In this document: piece after piece, positions 50,171 to 58,903 of the stretch | Numbering within the stretch: the stretch's first letter is position 1 | How the letters are laid out: every line of letters begins with the position of its first letter | NCBI RefSeq assembly: GCF_900115155.1 | Contig: NZ_FOVM01000001.1 | Span: 1 to 64,000 of the forward strand | Direction of reading: 5' to 3' | Length of the DNA: 64,000 nucleotides | Origin: Mycetocola miduiensis | GTDB taxonomy: Bacteria; Actinomycetota; Actinomycetes; Actinomycetales; Microbacteriaceae | The notes under the pieces: generated by a model | Databases searched by the model: none | What the model saw: the letters and a program-made list of their open reading frames with translations, nothing else | Told to the model about the DNA's origin: nothing | Program-made: the position numbers and the translations under genes

Positions 50171-51486
50171 CGACGTCCAGGGAACGAACGCGGCGAACGA
50201 CGGCGCCGTCGGAGAAGCTCACGCTTGCAGAGATCCTCGAGATCTTCGCGGGCGGTCGGCTTCCAATGGAATTTCGCGCCTATGACGGCAGCTCCGCCGG
50301 GCCACCGGATGCCGCATTCGGGTTGGAATTGAAGACACCGCGGGGGCTGACCTACCTCGCTACAGGGCGAGGCGACCTGGGCCTTGCCCGCGCCTACATC
50401 GCCGGTGACCTCGATGTGCACGGGGTGCACCCCGGCGACCCGTATGAGCTCCTCAAGGCACTCGCCGACGACCTGGTATTCACGATGCCGCCGCCACCGG
50501 TGATGGTCCAGGTGATCCGTTCCATCGGCCTTGAACACCTGCGGCCGATCGCGCCACCTCCACAGGAAGCACCGCCCCGCTGGCGGCGTGTCGCCGAGGG
50601 GATGCGGCACAGCAAGAGCAGGGACGCCGAAGCGATCCATCACCACTACGACGTCTCGAACACGTTCTACGAGTGGGTGCTCGGGCCATCGATGACGTAC
50701 ACCTGCGCGTGCTATCCGCGCCTCGACGCATCGCTTGACGAGGCCCAGGAGAACAAGTACCGGCTGGTGTTCGAGAAGCTCCGGCTGAAGCCGGGCGACC
50801 GGCTGCTCGACGTCGGATGCGGATGGGGCGGCATGGTGCGCTACGCAGCACGCCGGGGAATCCGCGCCACAGGGGTGACGCTCTCGACCGAGCAGGCGTC
50901 ATGGGCGCAACGGGCCATCGCCGCGGAGGGCCTCGACGACCTCGCCGAGGTGCGTTACGGCGACTACCGTGACATTCCCGAGGCAGGCTTCGACGCGGTC
51001 TCGTCGATCGGGCTGCTCGAGCACATCGGCGTGCGCAACTATCCGTCGTACTTCCGCTTCCTGCAGTCCCGGTTGCGTCCAGGCGGGCTCTTGCTCAATC
51101 ACTGCATCACCCGCCCGGACAACCGCTCAGAACCGTCCGCTCGCGGCTTCATCGACCGGTACGTCTTCCCCGACGGTGAGCTCACCGGCTCAGGCCGCAT
51201 CATCCGGGCGGCGCAGGACGTCGGCCTCGAAGTCCTTCACGAAGAGAACCTGCGACCTCATTACGCGATAACGCTGCGCGACTGGTGCGCCAACCTCGTC
51301 GCGCACTGGGACGAAGCGGTGGCCGAGGTGGGGCTCCCGACAGCGAAGGTCTGGGGCCTCTACATGGCGGGGTCGCGACTCGCCTTCGAATCGAACGGCA
51401 TCCAGCTGCACCAGGTGCTGGCCGTTCGACCGGACTGGAAGGGCAGCACCGGGGACCTGCCCTTACGCCCGTGGTGGACGCCCTAG
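50167..51486 (+). CDS. tmsB: S-adenosylmethionine-dependent fatty acyl methyltransferase (TmsB/CFA synthase family)
   Basis: A 439-residue methyltransferase of the cyclopropane-fatty-acyl-phospholipid synthase family. An N-terminal lipid-facing domain (about 1-130) precedes the Rossmann fold with LLDVGCGWGGMVRYAARRGI (SAM site), HHHYDVSNTFYEWVLGPSMT, YTCACYPR, SSIGLLEHIGVRNYPSYFRF and GFIDRYVFPDGELTGSG. Coupled to tmsA by ATGA overlap. The pair predicts 10-methyl branched membrane lipids; on its own this gene could also be a cyclopropane synthase. Confidence 0.85.
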   Translation: MTTSRERTRRTTAPSEKLTLAEILEIFAGGRLPMEFRAYDGSSAGPPDAAFGLELKTPRGLTYLATGRGDLGLARAYIAGDLDVHGVHPGDPYELLKALADDLVFTMPPPPVMVQVIRSIGLEHLRPIAPPPQEAPPRWRRVAEGMRHSKSRDAEAIHHHYDVSNTFYEWVLGPSMTYTCACYPRLDASLDEAQENKYRLVFEKLRLKPGDRLLDVGCGWGGMVRYAARRGIRATGVTLSTEQASWAQRAIAAEGLDDLAEVRYGDYRDIPEAGFDAVSSIGLLEHIGVRNYPSYFRFLQSRLRPGGLLLNHCITRPDNRSEPSARGFIDRYVFPDGELTGSGRIIRAAQDVGLEVLHEENLRPHYAITLRDWCANLVAHWDEAVAEVGLPTAKVWGLYMAGSRLAFESNGIQLHQVLAVRPDWKGSTGDLPLRPWWTP

Positions 51487-51551
51487 CTGCGCGCCAGGTA
51501 GAGCCGCCCGCGCCCGGTGAAGACCCCCGCCCGACTCGACCGCGCGGGCGA

Positions 51552-51570
51552 TAGGGTGTCGTATACGATC
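51552..51570 (+). promoter_or_regulatory. Promoter -10 and palindromic operator upstream of hpaH
   Basis: TAGGGT (51552-51557) is followed directly by GTCGTATACGATC, in which TCGTATACGA is a perfect palindrome typical of GntR-family sites. A GntR gene lies in the same cluster. A GC-rich hairpin (51505-51513 with 51542-51550) just upstream may end the tms transcript. Confidence 0.45.
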
Positions 51571-51649
51571 ACCGTTGATGAAGGCGCCGTCACCGGCACA
51601 CCACGGACGGATGATTTCCTCAAGCTGTCAGGAACGAAAGGCGCGCCGC

Positions 51650-52435
51650 GTGTTAGACGAGTCCACCATCCGGAACATCGCTGACGAACTGTACGAGGCG
51701 GAGCAATCCAAGTCAGTGATTCCCCGGATCACGGCCCGCTACCCCGAAATGACGGTCGAGGATTCGTACGCCGTGCAGAACGTCTGGAAGAACCGCGGGC
51801 TCGAATCAGGCCGGCGCCTGGTCGGCCGGAAGATCGGCCTGACCTCGCGGGTGATGCAACAGGCCACCGGGATCACCGAGCCCGACTACGGCATCATCTT
51901 TGACGACATGGTCTACGAGAACGGCGCCGTCATCCCGTTCGACACGTTCTCGAACGTCCGGATCGAGGTCGAGCTCGCCTTCGTCCTCGGCAAGCCGCTG
52001 TCCGGCCCTGGTTGCACCATCTTCGACGTCCTGGCTGCGACGGACTACGTGGTCCCCGCACTCGAGATCCTCGACTCGCGCATCGACATGGAGGGCAGGA
52101 CCATCGTCGACACCATCTCCGACAACGCCGCGATGGGGGCAATGGTGATGGGCGGCAACCCGGTGAAGACCGGCGACGTCGACCTGCGCTGGGTATCTGC
52201 GCTACTGTACCGCAACGAAACCATCGAGGAGTCAGGCGTCGCCGCAGCGGTGCTCAATCACCCGGCGGCCGGCGTGTTCTGGCTCGCCAACAAATTGGCC
52301 CAACACGGCACCACACTCGAAGCCGGGGAGATCATCCTCGCTGGTTCGTTCACCCGCCCGATGTGGGTCGAAAAGGGCGACACCGTTCACGCAGACTACG
52401 GCCAGCTGGGGAGCATCACATGCCGCTTTTCCTGA
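51650..52435 (+). CDS. hpaH: 2-oxo-hept-4-ene-1,7-dioate hydratase
   Basis: A 261-residue member of the HpaH/MhpD hydratase family (fumarylacetoacetase-like fold), adding water to 2-oxohept-4-enedioate late in homoprotocatechuate breakdown. RRLVGRKIGLTSRVMQQATG, EPDYGIIFDDMVYENGAVIP, RIEVELAFVLGKPL (metal Glu residues) and DNAAMGAMVMGGNPV match the family. The GTG at 51650 has AAAGG 8 nt upstream and gives the usual length. The 3' end overlaps hpaI by 16 nt. Confidence 0.88.
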   Translation: MLDESTIRNIADELYEAEQSKSVIPRITARYPEMTVEDSYAVQNVWKNRGLESGRRLVGRKIGLTSRVMQQATGITEPDYGIIFDDMVYENGAVIPFDTFSNVRIEVELAFVLGKPLSGPGCTIFDVLAATDYVVPALEILDSRIDMEGRTIVDTISDNAAMGAMVMGGNPVKTGDVDLRWVSALLYRNETIEESGVAAAVLNHPAAGVFWLANKLAQHGTTLEAGEIILAGSFTRPMWVEKGDTVHADYGQLGSITCRFS

Positions 52436-53235
52436 ATCCAACGTTCCGCGACGTTCTCGCCGACGCCGACCGCGCGCAGATCGGAATGTGGGTGTGCTCG
52501 GGAAGCCCGCTGGTCGCCGAGATCTGCGCCGGCTCCGGTCTGGACTGGCTGCTCATCGACGGCGAACACAGCCCGAACTCCCTCGAATCGATCATCGCCC
52601 AGCTGCAGGCGGTCGCCGCCTACCCGATCACGCCGCTCGTCCGGGTTCCCTCCGGTGACACCGTGGTGATCAAGCAGTACCTCGACCTCGGCGTTCAGAA
52701 CCTTCTCGTCCCCATGGTCAATACCGAAGCCGACGCCCTGGCGGTCGCCTCGGCCGTTCGCTATCCGCCGCTGGGCGTACGCGGTGTCGGAAGCGCCCTG
52801 GCACGCGCCGCCCGTTGGAACCGGGTCGAAAATTACCTCGGCCGCGCCGACGAGTACGTTTCGCTGTTCGTCCAGATCGAAACGGCGGATGCCGTCGCGA
52901 ACGCCGCCGCTATCGCATCCGTCGACGGGGTGGACGGCGCCTTCGTCGGCCCATCCGACCTTGCCGCGTCGATGGGGTACCTCGGCCAGCAGGAACACCC
53001 GGAGGTGGTCGAGGCCGTTGAACGTGCCATCCGGACGACCTCGGCACTCGGCAAACCGGTCGGGGTGAACGCGTTCGGCACGAAGGTCGCGGAACGCTAC
53101 CGCGCGGCCGGCGCCACCTTCGTGCTTGTCGGCGCCGATGTCGCGCTCCTCGCCCGCGGCTCGGAGGCGCTCGCTGGCTCGTTCATCCCGACCCAGGATC
53201 AGGCCGAGACCTCGGAGCCCCGGGCGAGCTACTAG
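52420..53235 (+). CDS. hpaI: 4-hydroxy-2-oxoheptanedioate aldolase (HpcH/HpaI family)
   Basis: A 271-residue class II aldolase splitting 4-hydroxy-2-oxoheptanedioate to pyruvate and succinic semialdehyde. IGMWVCSGSPLVAEICAGSG, LDWLLIDGEHSPNSLESI (catalytic His), VQIETADAVANAAAIASVDG (metal Glu) and GAFVGPSDLAASMGY (metal Asp) are the signatures. The ATG at 52420 lies inside the hpaH end, with GGGGAG upstream, so translation is likely coupled. Confidence 0.9.
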   Translation: MPLFLNPTFRDVLADADRAQIGMWVCSGSPLVAEICAGSGLDWLLIDGEHSPNSLESIIAQLQAVAAYPITPLVRVPSGDTVVIKQYLDLGVQNLLVPMVNTEADALAVASAVRYPPLGVRGVGSALARAARWNRVENYLGRADEYVSLFVQIETADAVANAAAIASVDGVDGAFVGPSDLAASMGYLGQQEHPEVVEAVERAIRTTSALGKPVGVNAFGTKVAERYRAAGATFVLVGADVALLARGSEALAGSFIPTQDQAETSEPRASY

Positions 53236-53295
53236 CGAACGGTATTCCGACCGGGCGAAGCGGTTGCGTTAGCAGAGAGATTGTATATTATTTGA

Positions 53296-53308
53296 GATAC
53301 CGCGTATC
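53296..53308. promoter_or_regulatory. GATAC-CGC-GTATC palindrome before the FAH-RraA gene
   Basis: Lies in the 98-bp gap after hpaI, 25 bp before the ATG at 53334, next to an AT-rich TTGTATATTATTTGA segment that could contain a -10 box. A second regulatory point inside the hpa cluster seems likely; its half-site differs from that of the TCGTATACGA site upstream of hpaH. Confidence 0.4.
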
Positions 53309-53333
53309 GTCGATCCGACAGACAAGGAAGTCT

Positions 53334-54800
53334 ATGACTTTTCAGGGCTCACCCATCGCACAGCCCGGCAAGATCGTCGCCGTGCACCTGAGCTACCGTT
53401 CGCGAGCTGAGCAGCGCGGCCGGGTGCCGTCGCACCCATCGTATTTCTTCAAGCCGGCGTCGTCGCTCTCATCCTCCGGCGATGAGCTCGAGCGCCCCGC
53501 GGGCACGGAACTCCTCGCCTTCGAAGGAGAAGTCGCGCTGATCATTGGCACGCGCGCCCGCCGGGTCACCCCTGAGCAGGGATGGGCGGCGGTCGGCGGC
53601 GTCACTGCAGCGAATGACTTCGGCGTCTACGACCTGCGAACCGCCGACAACGGTTCCAACGTGCGTTCGAAGGGCGGCGACGGATTCACCCCGATCGGCC
53701 CTATCGTCCTCCCGGCCAACGGGCTCGACCCAGACGCGCTCCGCGTCCGCACCTGGCTCAACGGTGAACTCGTCCAGGACGACACGACAGCCGGCCTGCT
53801 CTTTCCCTTCGGCCAGATCATCGCCGACCTCTCCCAACTGATGACGCTGGAGCCAGGCGACGTCATCCTGACCGGAACTCCGGCCGGGTCATCCGTGACA
53901 GTGCCAGGCGACACCGTCGAGGTCGAAGTCGACGCCCCTGGCGCACCCGGTTCTCCGTCGACCGGGCGCCTGATCACCACCATCACCGAGGGAACCGAAC
54001 CATTCGCGGACTTCGGCACGAAACCGAGCGTCGACGACAAACAGCGCGAAGAAGCGTGGGGCAGCGCCGAAGCCGCCGGACTCGGCTCGGAACACCCGTT
54101 CGAGCTCACCGCCGAACTCAAAAGCAAGATCAGCTCCGTCGGAACGGCGACCTTGAGCTCACAGCTCCGCAAACGTGGCCTCAACAATGTATCCATCGAC
54201 GGGCTCAGCTCGACCCGGCCGGATGCGCGGCTCGTCGGACGAGCACGCACCCTCCGCTACATCCCGAACCGGGAAGACCTCTTCGCCTCGCACGGAGGCG
54301 GGTACAACGCCCAGAAGCGGGCATTCGACGCCCTCGGCCCCGGTGACGTCCTCGTGATGGAGGCGCGCGGCGAACGAGGCACGGGCACCGTCGGCGACAT
54401 CCTCGCGCTTCGTGCCCAGGTGCGCGGCGCCGCGGGGATCGTCACCGACGGTGGCGTCCGCGACCTCGCCGCCGTCGCCGCACTCGACATACCCACCTAC
54501 CACTCCGGTGGGCACCCTGCGGTGCTCGGCCGGCGCCACATCCCGTGGGACGTCGACGTGACCGTCGCGTGCGGTGGAACATCCGTTCAGCCAGGAGATG
54601 TCGTCGTCGGGGATGCCGACGGGCTGATCGTGATCCCGCCGTCATTGGTCGAGGAGGTCGTCGCCGACGCCATCGAGCAGGAGCGCGAGGAGACGTTCAT
54701 CGCCGAGCAGGTCGCCAACGGAGAAGGTGTCGACGGTCTCTACCCGATGAACGCCGCGTGGACCGAGCGCTACCAGGCCTGGCTGGCGGAACAGTCATGA
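53334..54800 (+). CDS. Fused fumarylacetoacetate-hydrolase-family and RraA-like protein (HpaG-type role)
   Basis: A 488-residue two-domain protein. The N-terminal FAH domain (about 10-225) has FEGEVALIIGTRARRV (metal Glu), GFTPIGPIVL, LNGELVQDDTTAGLLFPFGQ and ILTGTPAGSSVTVPGD, as in HpaG decarboxylase/isomerase units. The C-terminal RraA domain (about 255-455) has GTVGDILALRAQVRGAAGIV, TDGGVRDLAAVAALDIP (Arg-Asp pair of RraA-type aldolases/decarboxylases) and VVVGDADGLIVIPPSLVEEV. Classical HpaG has two FAH domains, so RraA may replace one activity here. ACAAGGAAG precedes the ATG. Confidence 0.85.
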   Translation: MTFQGSPIAQPGKIVAVHLSYRSRAEQRGRVPSHPSYFFKPASSLSSSGDELERPAGTELLAFEGEVALIIGTRARRVTPEQGWAAVGGVTAANDFGVYDLRTADNGSNVRSKGGDGFTPIGPIVLPANGLDPDALRVRTWLNGELVQDDTTAGLLFPFGQIIADLSQLMTLEPGDVILTGTPAGSSVTVPGDTVEVEVDAPGAPGSPSTGRLITTITEGTEPFADFGTKPSVDDKQREEAWGSAEAAGLGSEHPFELTAELKSKISSVGTATLSSQLRKRGLNNVSIDGLSSTRPDARLVGRARTLRYIPNREDLFASHGGGYNAQKRAFDALGPGDVLVMEARGERGTGTVGDILALRAQVRGAAGIVTDGGVRDLAAVAALDIPTYHSGGHPAVLGRRHIPWDVDVTVACGGTSVQPGDVVVGDADGLIVIPPSLVEEVVADAIEQEREETFIAEQVANGEGVDGLYPMNAAWTERYQAWLAEQS

Positions 54801-55486
54801 CCGCGACAGACACGAACGGCACGCTGAGCAAGTCACAGCAGGCTTACTCCTGGATCCGCGAACGGATCAACTCCGGCGCCTTCGTCCCGGGCTTTCGCCT
54901 CGTCCTCGGGTCGATCGCCAAGGAACTCGGGGTCAGCGTCGTGCCGGTGCGCGAAGCCATCCGACGACTCGAAGCGGAGGGACTGGTCACCTTCGAACGC
55001 AACGTCGGCGCCCAGGTCGCCATGCTCGACGACAGTGCATACAGTGCGACAATGCAGGCCCTCGGGATCGTGGAGGGCGCAGCCACCATGCTGTCCGCGC
55101 CGTTCATCACCGCGGCCGACATCGCCGCCGCCCGGCTCGTGAACGCCCAGATGATCGAATCGCTTGAACATTTCGAACCGCGCCGGTTCACAGAACTCAA
55201 CCGGGAGTTCCACTCCGTGCTGTTCGAACGCTGCCCGAACGACCAGCTCCTGGATCTCGTTCACCGCGGCTGGAACCAGATGAATGTGCTCCGCGACTCG
55301 ACCTTCAGTTTCGTCCCCGGCCGTGCGCGCGCATCCGTCGACGAGCACGAACACATTCTGAAGCTCATCGAAGACGGCGCAGACAGCCTCGAGATCGAGA
55401 TGGCGGCGCGGGCCCACCGCACCCGCACGCTCGATGCGTTCGCGGCGTACCAGGCCGACCGCAAACGTTCCCCCGCCCAGCGATAA
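54797..55486 (+). CDS. GntR-family (FadR/FCD type) transcriptional regulator
   Basis: A 229-residue regulator. Winged helix-turn-helix at about 15-80 (AYSWIRERINSGAFVPGFRL, GVSVVPVREAIRRLEAEGLV). The C-terminal all-helical FCD ligand domain has the metal-binding pattern NREFHSVLFERC and DEHEHILKLIEDG with a later AHRTRTLD. It is embedded in the hpa operon with a 4-bp overlap to the fusion gene and is the likely pathway regulator, with a pathway intermediate as effector. Palindromes at 51558 and 53296 are candidate sites. Confidence 0.9.
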   Translation: MTATDTNGTLSKSQQAYSWIRERINSGAFVPGFRLVLGSIAKELGVSVVPVREAIRRLEAEGLVTFERNVGAQVAMLDDSAYSATMQALGIVEGAATMLSAPFITAADIAAARLVNAQMIESLEHFEPRRFTELNREFHSVLFERCPNDQLLDLVHRGWNQMNVLRDSTFSFVPGRARASVDEHEHILKLIEDGADSLEIEMAARAHRTRTLDAFAAYQADRKRSPAQR

Positions 55487-55506
55487 CAGCAACGGAGCAG
55501 CGCATC

Positions 55507-57039
55507 ATGGCCCACTACATTCCCGAGAACCTGCCGAACAGAATCCAGCACTACATCGACGGCGAATTCGTCGACAGCATCTCAGGCTCGACCTTCGACG
55601 TGCTCGACCCGGTGTCAAACCAGAACTACGCAACCGCGGCGGCCGGCCAGCAGGAGGACATCGACCGCGCGGTCGCCTCTGCGAAACGCGCGTTCGACTT
55701 CGGACCATGGCCACGGATGCTTCCGCGTGCGCGGGCTCGCGTCCTGCACGGGATCGCCGACGCGGTTGAGGCGCAGGACTCCCGCCTCGCCGAACTCGAG
55801 ACCTTTGACACCGGACTCCCGATCACGCAGGCGCTCGGCCAGGCACAGCGCGCGGCCGAGAACTTCCGCTTCTTCGCCGACCTCATCGTCGCCCAGTCCG
55901 ATGACACCTACAAGGTGCCCGGTCGCCAGGTGAACTACGTCAACCGCAAGCCCAAGGGCGTGGCCGGGTTGATCACGCCGTGGAACACGCCGTTCATGCT
56001 CGAGAGCTGGAAGCTCGCGCCCGCCCTCGCGTCTGGCTGCACCGTCGTGCTGAAACCGGCCGAGTTCACCCCGCTGTCGGCGAGCCTGTGGGCGTCGATC
56101 TTCGAGGAAGCAGGGCTTCCGAAGGGTGTCTTCAACCTCGTTCACGGGCTCGGTGAACAAGCCGGGGACGCGCTCGTCAAGCACCCTGACGTCCCGCTGA
56201 TCTCCTTCACCGGAGAGAGCAGCACCGGCCAGACGATCTTCGCTAACTGCGCGGTGAACCTCAAGGGAATGTCGATGGAGCTCGGCGGCAAGTCACCAGC
56301 CATCGTCTTCGCGGACGCCGACCTCGACGCCGCCATCGACTCGACTCTCTTCGGGGTGTTCTCACTGAACGGCGAGCGCTGCACCGCCGGAAGCCGGATC
56401 CTCGTGGAACGGCCGATCTACGCCGAGTTCCTCGAGCGCTACGCCGCGCGGGCGAAGAACATCATCGTCGGCGACCCGCACGACGAAAGGACCGAGGTGG
56501 GCGCTCTCGTGCACCCCGAGCACTATGACAAGGTGATGAGCTACGTCGAGATCGGCAAGTCCGAAGGCCGGCTCCTCGCCGGCGGTGGCCGCCCCGACCA
56601 CCTGCCAGACGGCAACTACGTCTCCCCCACCGTCTTCGCAGATGTCGCCGCTGATGCGCGGATCTTCCAGGAGGAGATCTTCGGCCCGGTCGTCGCCATC
56701 ACCCCGTTCGACACCGATGAGGAAGCTCTCGAGCTGGCCAACGGCGTCCGCTACGGGCTGGCCGCGTACATCTGGACCCAGGACCTCACCCGTGCGCATA
56801 CCTTCGCCCAGGCGGTCGAGTCGGGGATGGTGTGGCTGAACTCGCACAACGTCCGCGACCTCCGCACACCGTTCGGCGGCGTAAAGGCATCCGGTCTCGG
56901 GCATGAGGGGGGCTACCGCTCGATCGACTTCTACACCGACCAGCAGGCCGTGCACATCACCATCGGCGATGTGCACACCGCCCGGTTCGGGGCGACCGCG
57001 CCGGACGATGCCGCTCCGGTCGTCACCGCGAACCCGTAG
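55507..57039 (+). CDS. hpaE: 5-carboxymethyl-2-hydroxymuconate semialdehyde dehydrogenase
   Basis: A 510-residue NAD-dependent aldehyde dehydrogenase oxidising the ring-cleavage product of HpaD. GLITPWNTPFMLESWKLAPA, VLKPAEFTPLSA, SFTGESSTGQTIF and MELGGKSPAIVFADADLD (general base Glu258) are visible, and the catalytic Cys292 lies in NGERCTAGSR. The Glu-Cys spacing of 34 is standard. HpaE identity rests on family resemblance and on neighbours. GGAG lies upstream of the ATG. Confidence 0.9.
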   Translation: MAHYIPENLPNRIQHYIDGEFVDSISGSTFDVLDPVSNQNYATAAAGQQEDIDRAVASAKRAFDFGPWPRMLPRARARVLHGIADAVEAQDSRLAELETFDTGLPITQALGQAQRAAENFRFFADLIVAQSDDTYKVPGRQVNYVNRKPKGVAGLITPWNTPFMLESWKLAPALASGCTVVLKPAEFTPLSASLWASIFEEAGLPKGVFNLVHGLGEQAGDALVKHPDVPLISFTGESSTGQTIFANCAVNLKGMSMELGGKSPAIVFADADLDAAIDSTLFGVFSLNGERCTAGSRILVERPIYAEFLERYAARAKNIIVGDPHDERTEVGALVHPEHYDKVMSYVEIGKSEGRLLAGGGRPDHLPDGNYVSPTVFADVAADARIFQEEIFGPVVAITPFDTDEEALELANGVRYGLAAYIWTQDLTRAHTFAQAVESGMVWLNSHNVRDLRTPFGGVKASGLGHEGGYRSIDFYTDQQAVHITIGDVHTARFGATAPDDAAPVVTANP

Positions 57040-57083
57040 CCGCTCCCCGCCTTTTTTGATCTCTCTCACGCAAGGAAGCTGAC

Positions 57084-58208
57084 ATGGACCACAATCCAAG
57101 CCCCATCCCGGAACCGCACGCCAAGCGGAACCCGAACTCGAACCCCGTTCCGACGCCGACCGCGACGCCGCCGGACATCCTCCGTTGCGCGTACATGGAC
57201 ATCGTCGTGACCGACCTCGCTGCGTCCCGGGAGTTCTACGTCGACATCCTCGGCCTCGTCGTCACGGAGGAGAACGAGAACGAGATCTACCTGCGTTCGT
57301 TCGAGGAGTTCATCCACCACAACCTCGTGCTGCGGAAGGGACCGGTTGCCGCGGTGGCCGCGTTCTCCTACCGGGTGCGCAGCCCGGAGGACCTTGACCG
57401 CGCCGTCGAGTTCTACACCGAACTGGGCTGCCGCGTTGAACGTCGCGCCGAGGGATTCACGAAAGGCATCGGCGACTCGGTCCGGGTCGAGGACCCGCTC
57501 GGATTCCCGTACGAGTTCTTCCACGACGTCGAGCATGTCGAGCGGCTCGCCTGGCGGTACGACCTGTACGGCCCTGGAGCGCTCGTGCGGCTCGACCACT
57601 TCAACCAGGTCACCCCTGACGTGCCGAGAGCCCGCGGCTACATGGAGGACCTGGGCTTCCGGGTCACCGAAGACATCCAGGACGAAGACGGCGTGACCTA
57701 CGCGGCATGGATGCGCCGCAAGTCCACCGTGCACGACACCGCCATGACCGGCGGGAACGGCCCGCGGATGCACCACGTCGCGTTCGCCACACACGAGAAG
57801 CACAACATCCTCTACATCTGCGACAAGCTCGGCGCACTGCGCAAGTCCGACCTCATCGAGCGCGGCCCCGGCCGCCACGGCGTGTCGAACGCGTTCTACC
57901 TCTACCTGCTCGACCCGGACGGTCACCGGGTGGAGATCTACACCCAGGACTACTACACCGGCGACCCGGACAACCCCGTCGTCACCTGGGATGTCCACGA
58001 CAACCAGCGTCGTGACTGGTGGGGCAACCCCGTCGTCCCGAGCTGGTACACCGAGGCTTCTCCCGTGCTCGACCTCGACGGCAACGTCCAGCCGATCGTC
58101 GTGCGCGAGGAACCGAGCGAAATGGCGGTCACCGTCGGCGCCGACGGCTTCTCCTACACCCGCGAAGGCGACGTCGAGAAGGGTTTCAAGCTCGGCGACA
58201 CGCTGTAA
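57084..58208 (+). CDS. hpaD: 3,4-dihydroxyphenylacetate (homoprotocatechuate) 2,3-dioxygenase
   Basis: A 374-residue type I extradiol dioxygenase (VOC fold) opening the homoprotocatechuate ring. Metal ligands can be placed: His172 in LDHFNQV, His231 in MHHVAF and Glu284 in VEIYTQDY. The spacings of 59 and 53 residues equal those in the characterised Brevibacterium enzyme. The N-terminal 25 residues are a Pro/Asn-rich extension. AAGGAAG precedes the ATG, 44 nt after hpaE. No monooxygenase (hpaBC) or CHM isomerase (hpaF) gene is nearby. Confidence 0.92.
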   Translation: MDHNPSPIPEPHAKRNPNSNPVPTPTATPPDILRCAYMDIVVTDLAASREFYVDILGLVVTEENENEIYLRSFEEFIHHNLVLRKGPVAAVAAFSYRVRSPEDLDRAVEFYTELGCRVERRAEGFTKGIGDSVRVEDPLGFPYEFFHDVEHVERLAWRYDLYGPGALVRLDHFNQVTPDVPRARGYMEDLGFRVTEDIQDEDGVTYAAWMRRKSTVHDTAMTGGNGPRMHHVAFATHEKHNILYICDKLGALRKSDLIERGPGRHGVSNAFYLYLLDPDGHRVEIYTQDYYTGDPDNPVVTWDVHDNQRRDWWGNPVVPSWYTEASPVLDLDGNVQPIVVREEPSEMAVTVGADGFSYTREGDVEKGFKLGDTL

Positions 58209-58226
58209 TTCGCCGGCTTGATCCGG

Positions 58227-58829
58227 TTACTCGCCGTCGCTCGACGCGAGGATGGCGCCTGCGTGCCCCATCTCGGCGATCGCCGCGTCGCTGGTCTCGC
58301 GGGCCACCCCGGCGATCAGATCGGTGAAGACCCGCACGTGCCTGCCGTGTTCCACGGCGTCCAGAGCGGATGCCCGCACGCAGTAGTCAGTGGCGATCCC
58401 CGCGATGTCCACCTCAGTGACGCCATGCTCCTCGAGCACTTCGGTGATGGTGGCGCCGTCGGAGGCGCCGCCGTCGACGTGCCCGTCGAAGATCGAGTAC
58501 GCCGGTTCTCCCTGCCCCTTTTTGACGTGGATGGTGATCCGCGACTGGTCCAGAGCCGGGTGGTATTCAGCGCCCGGTGTGCCGGCGACGCAGTGCGGAG
58601 GCCAGGTGTCGAGAAAGTTCGGTTCCTCACCGACGGGGGCGAAGTGGCCTCCGTTGTCACCGTCGGCGTTGTGCCAGTCGCGGGAGGCGATCACCAGGCT
58701 GTAGCCGTCTGCTGCCCGCTCAAGGTAGCTGGTCAGGTGTGCCGCCACCGCAGCTCCGCCGTCGACCCCGAGTGCACCGCCCTCGGTGAAATCGTTCTGC
58801 ACGTCGATGATGAACAGCGCTCTGGTCAT
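58227..58829 (-). CDS. pncA: Nicotinamidase
   Basis: A 200-residue isochorismatase-fold amidase converting nicotinamide to nicotinate for NAD salvage. The catalytic triad is placed as Asp9 (IIDVQNDF), Lys104 (VKKGQG) and Cys150 (GIATDYCVRAS). DWH at 51-53 supplies metal ligands. TWPPHCVAGTPGAEYHPAL is typical of PncA. GGGAGG lies upstream. Convergent with hpaD, 18 nt away, with no visible terminator. Confidence 0.92.
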   Translation of the reverse strand: MTRALFIIDVQNDFTEGGALGVDGGAAVAAHLTSYLERAADGYSLVIASRDWHNADGDNGGHFAPVGEEPNFLDTWPPHCVAGTPGAEYHPALDQSRITIHVKKGQGEPAYSIFDGHVDGGASDGATITEVLEEHGVTEVDIAGIATDYCVRASALDAVEHGRHVRVFTDLIAGVARETSDAAIAEMGHAGAILASSDGE

Positions 58830-58903
58830 TATGGCCTCCCGGTCCGAGCAGTCATTCTCAGGGTACCGTCGTCGTTTGTGTGGTGTCTGCCCTCCGTGAG
58901 CCG

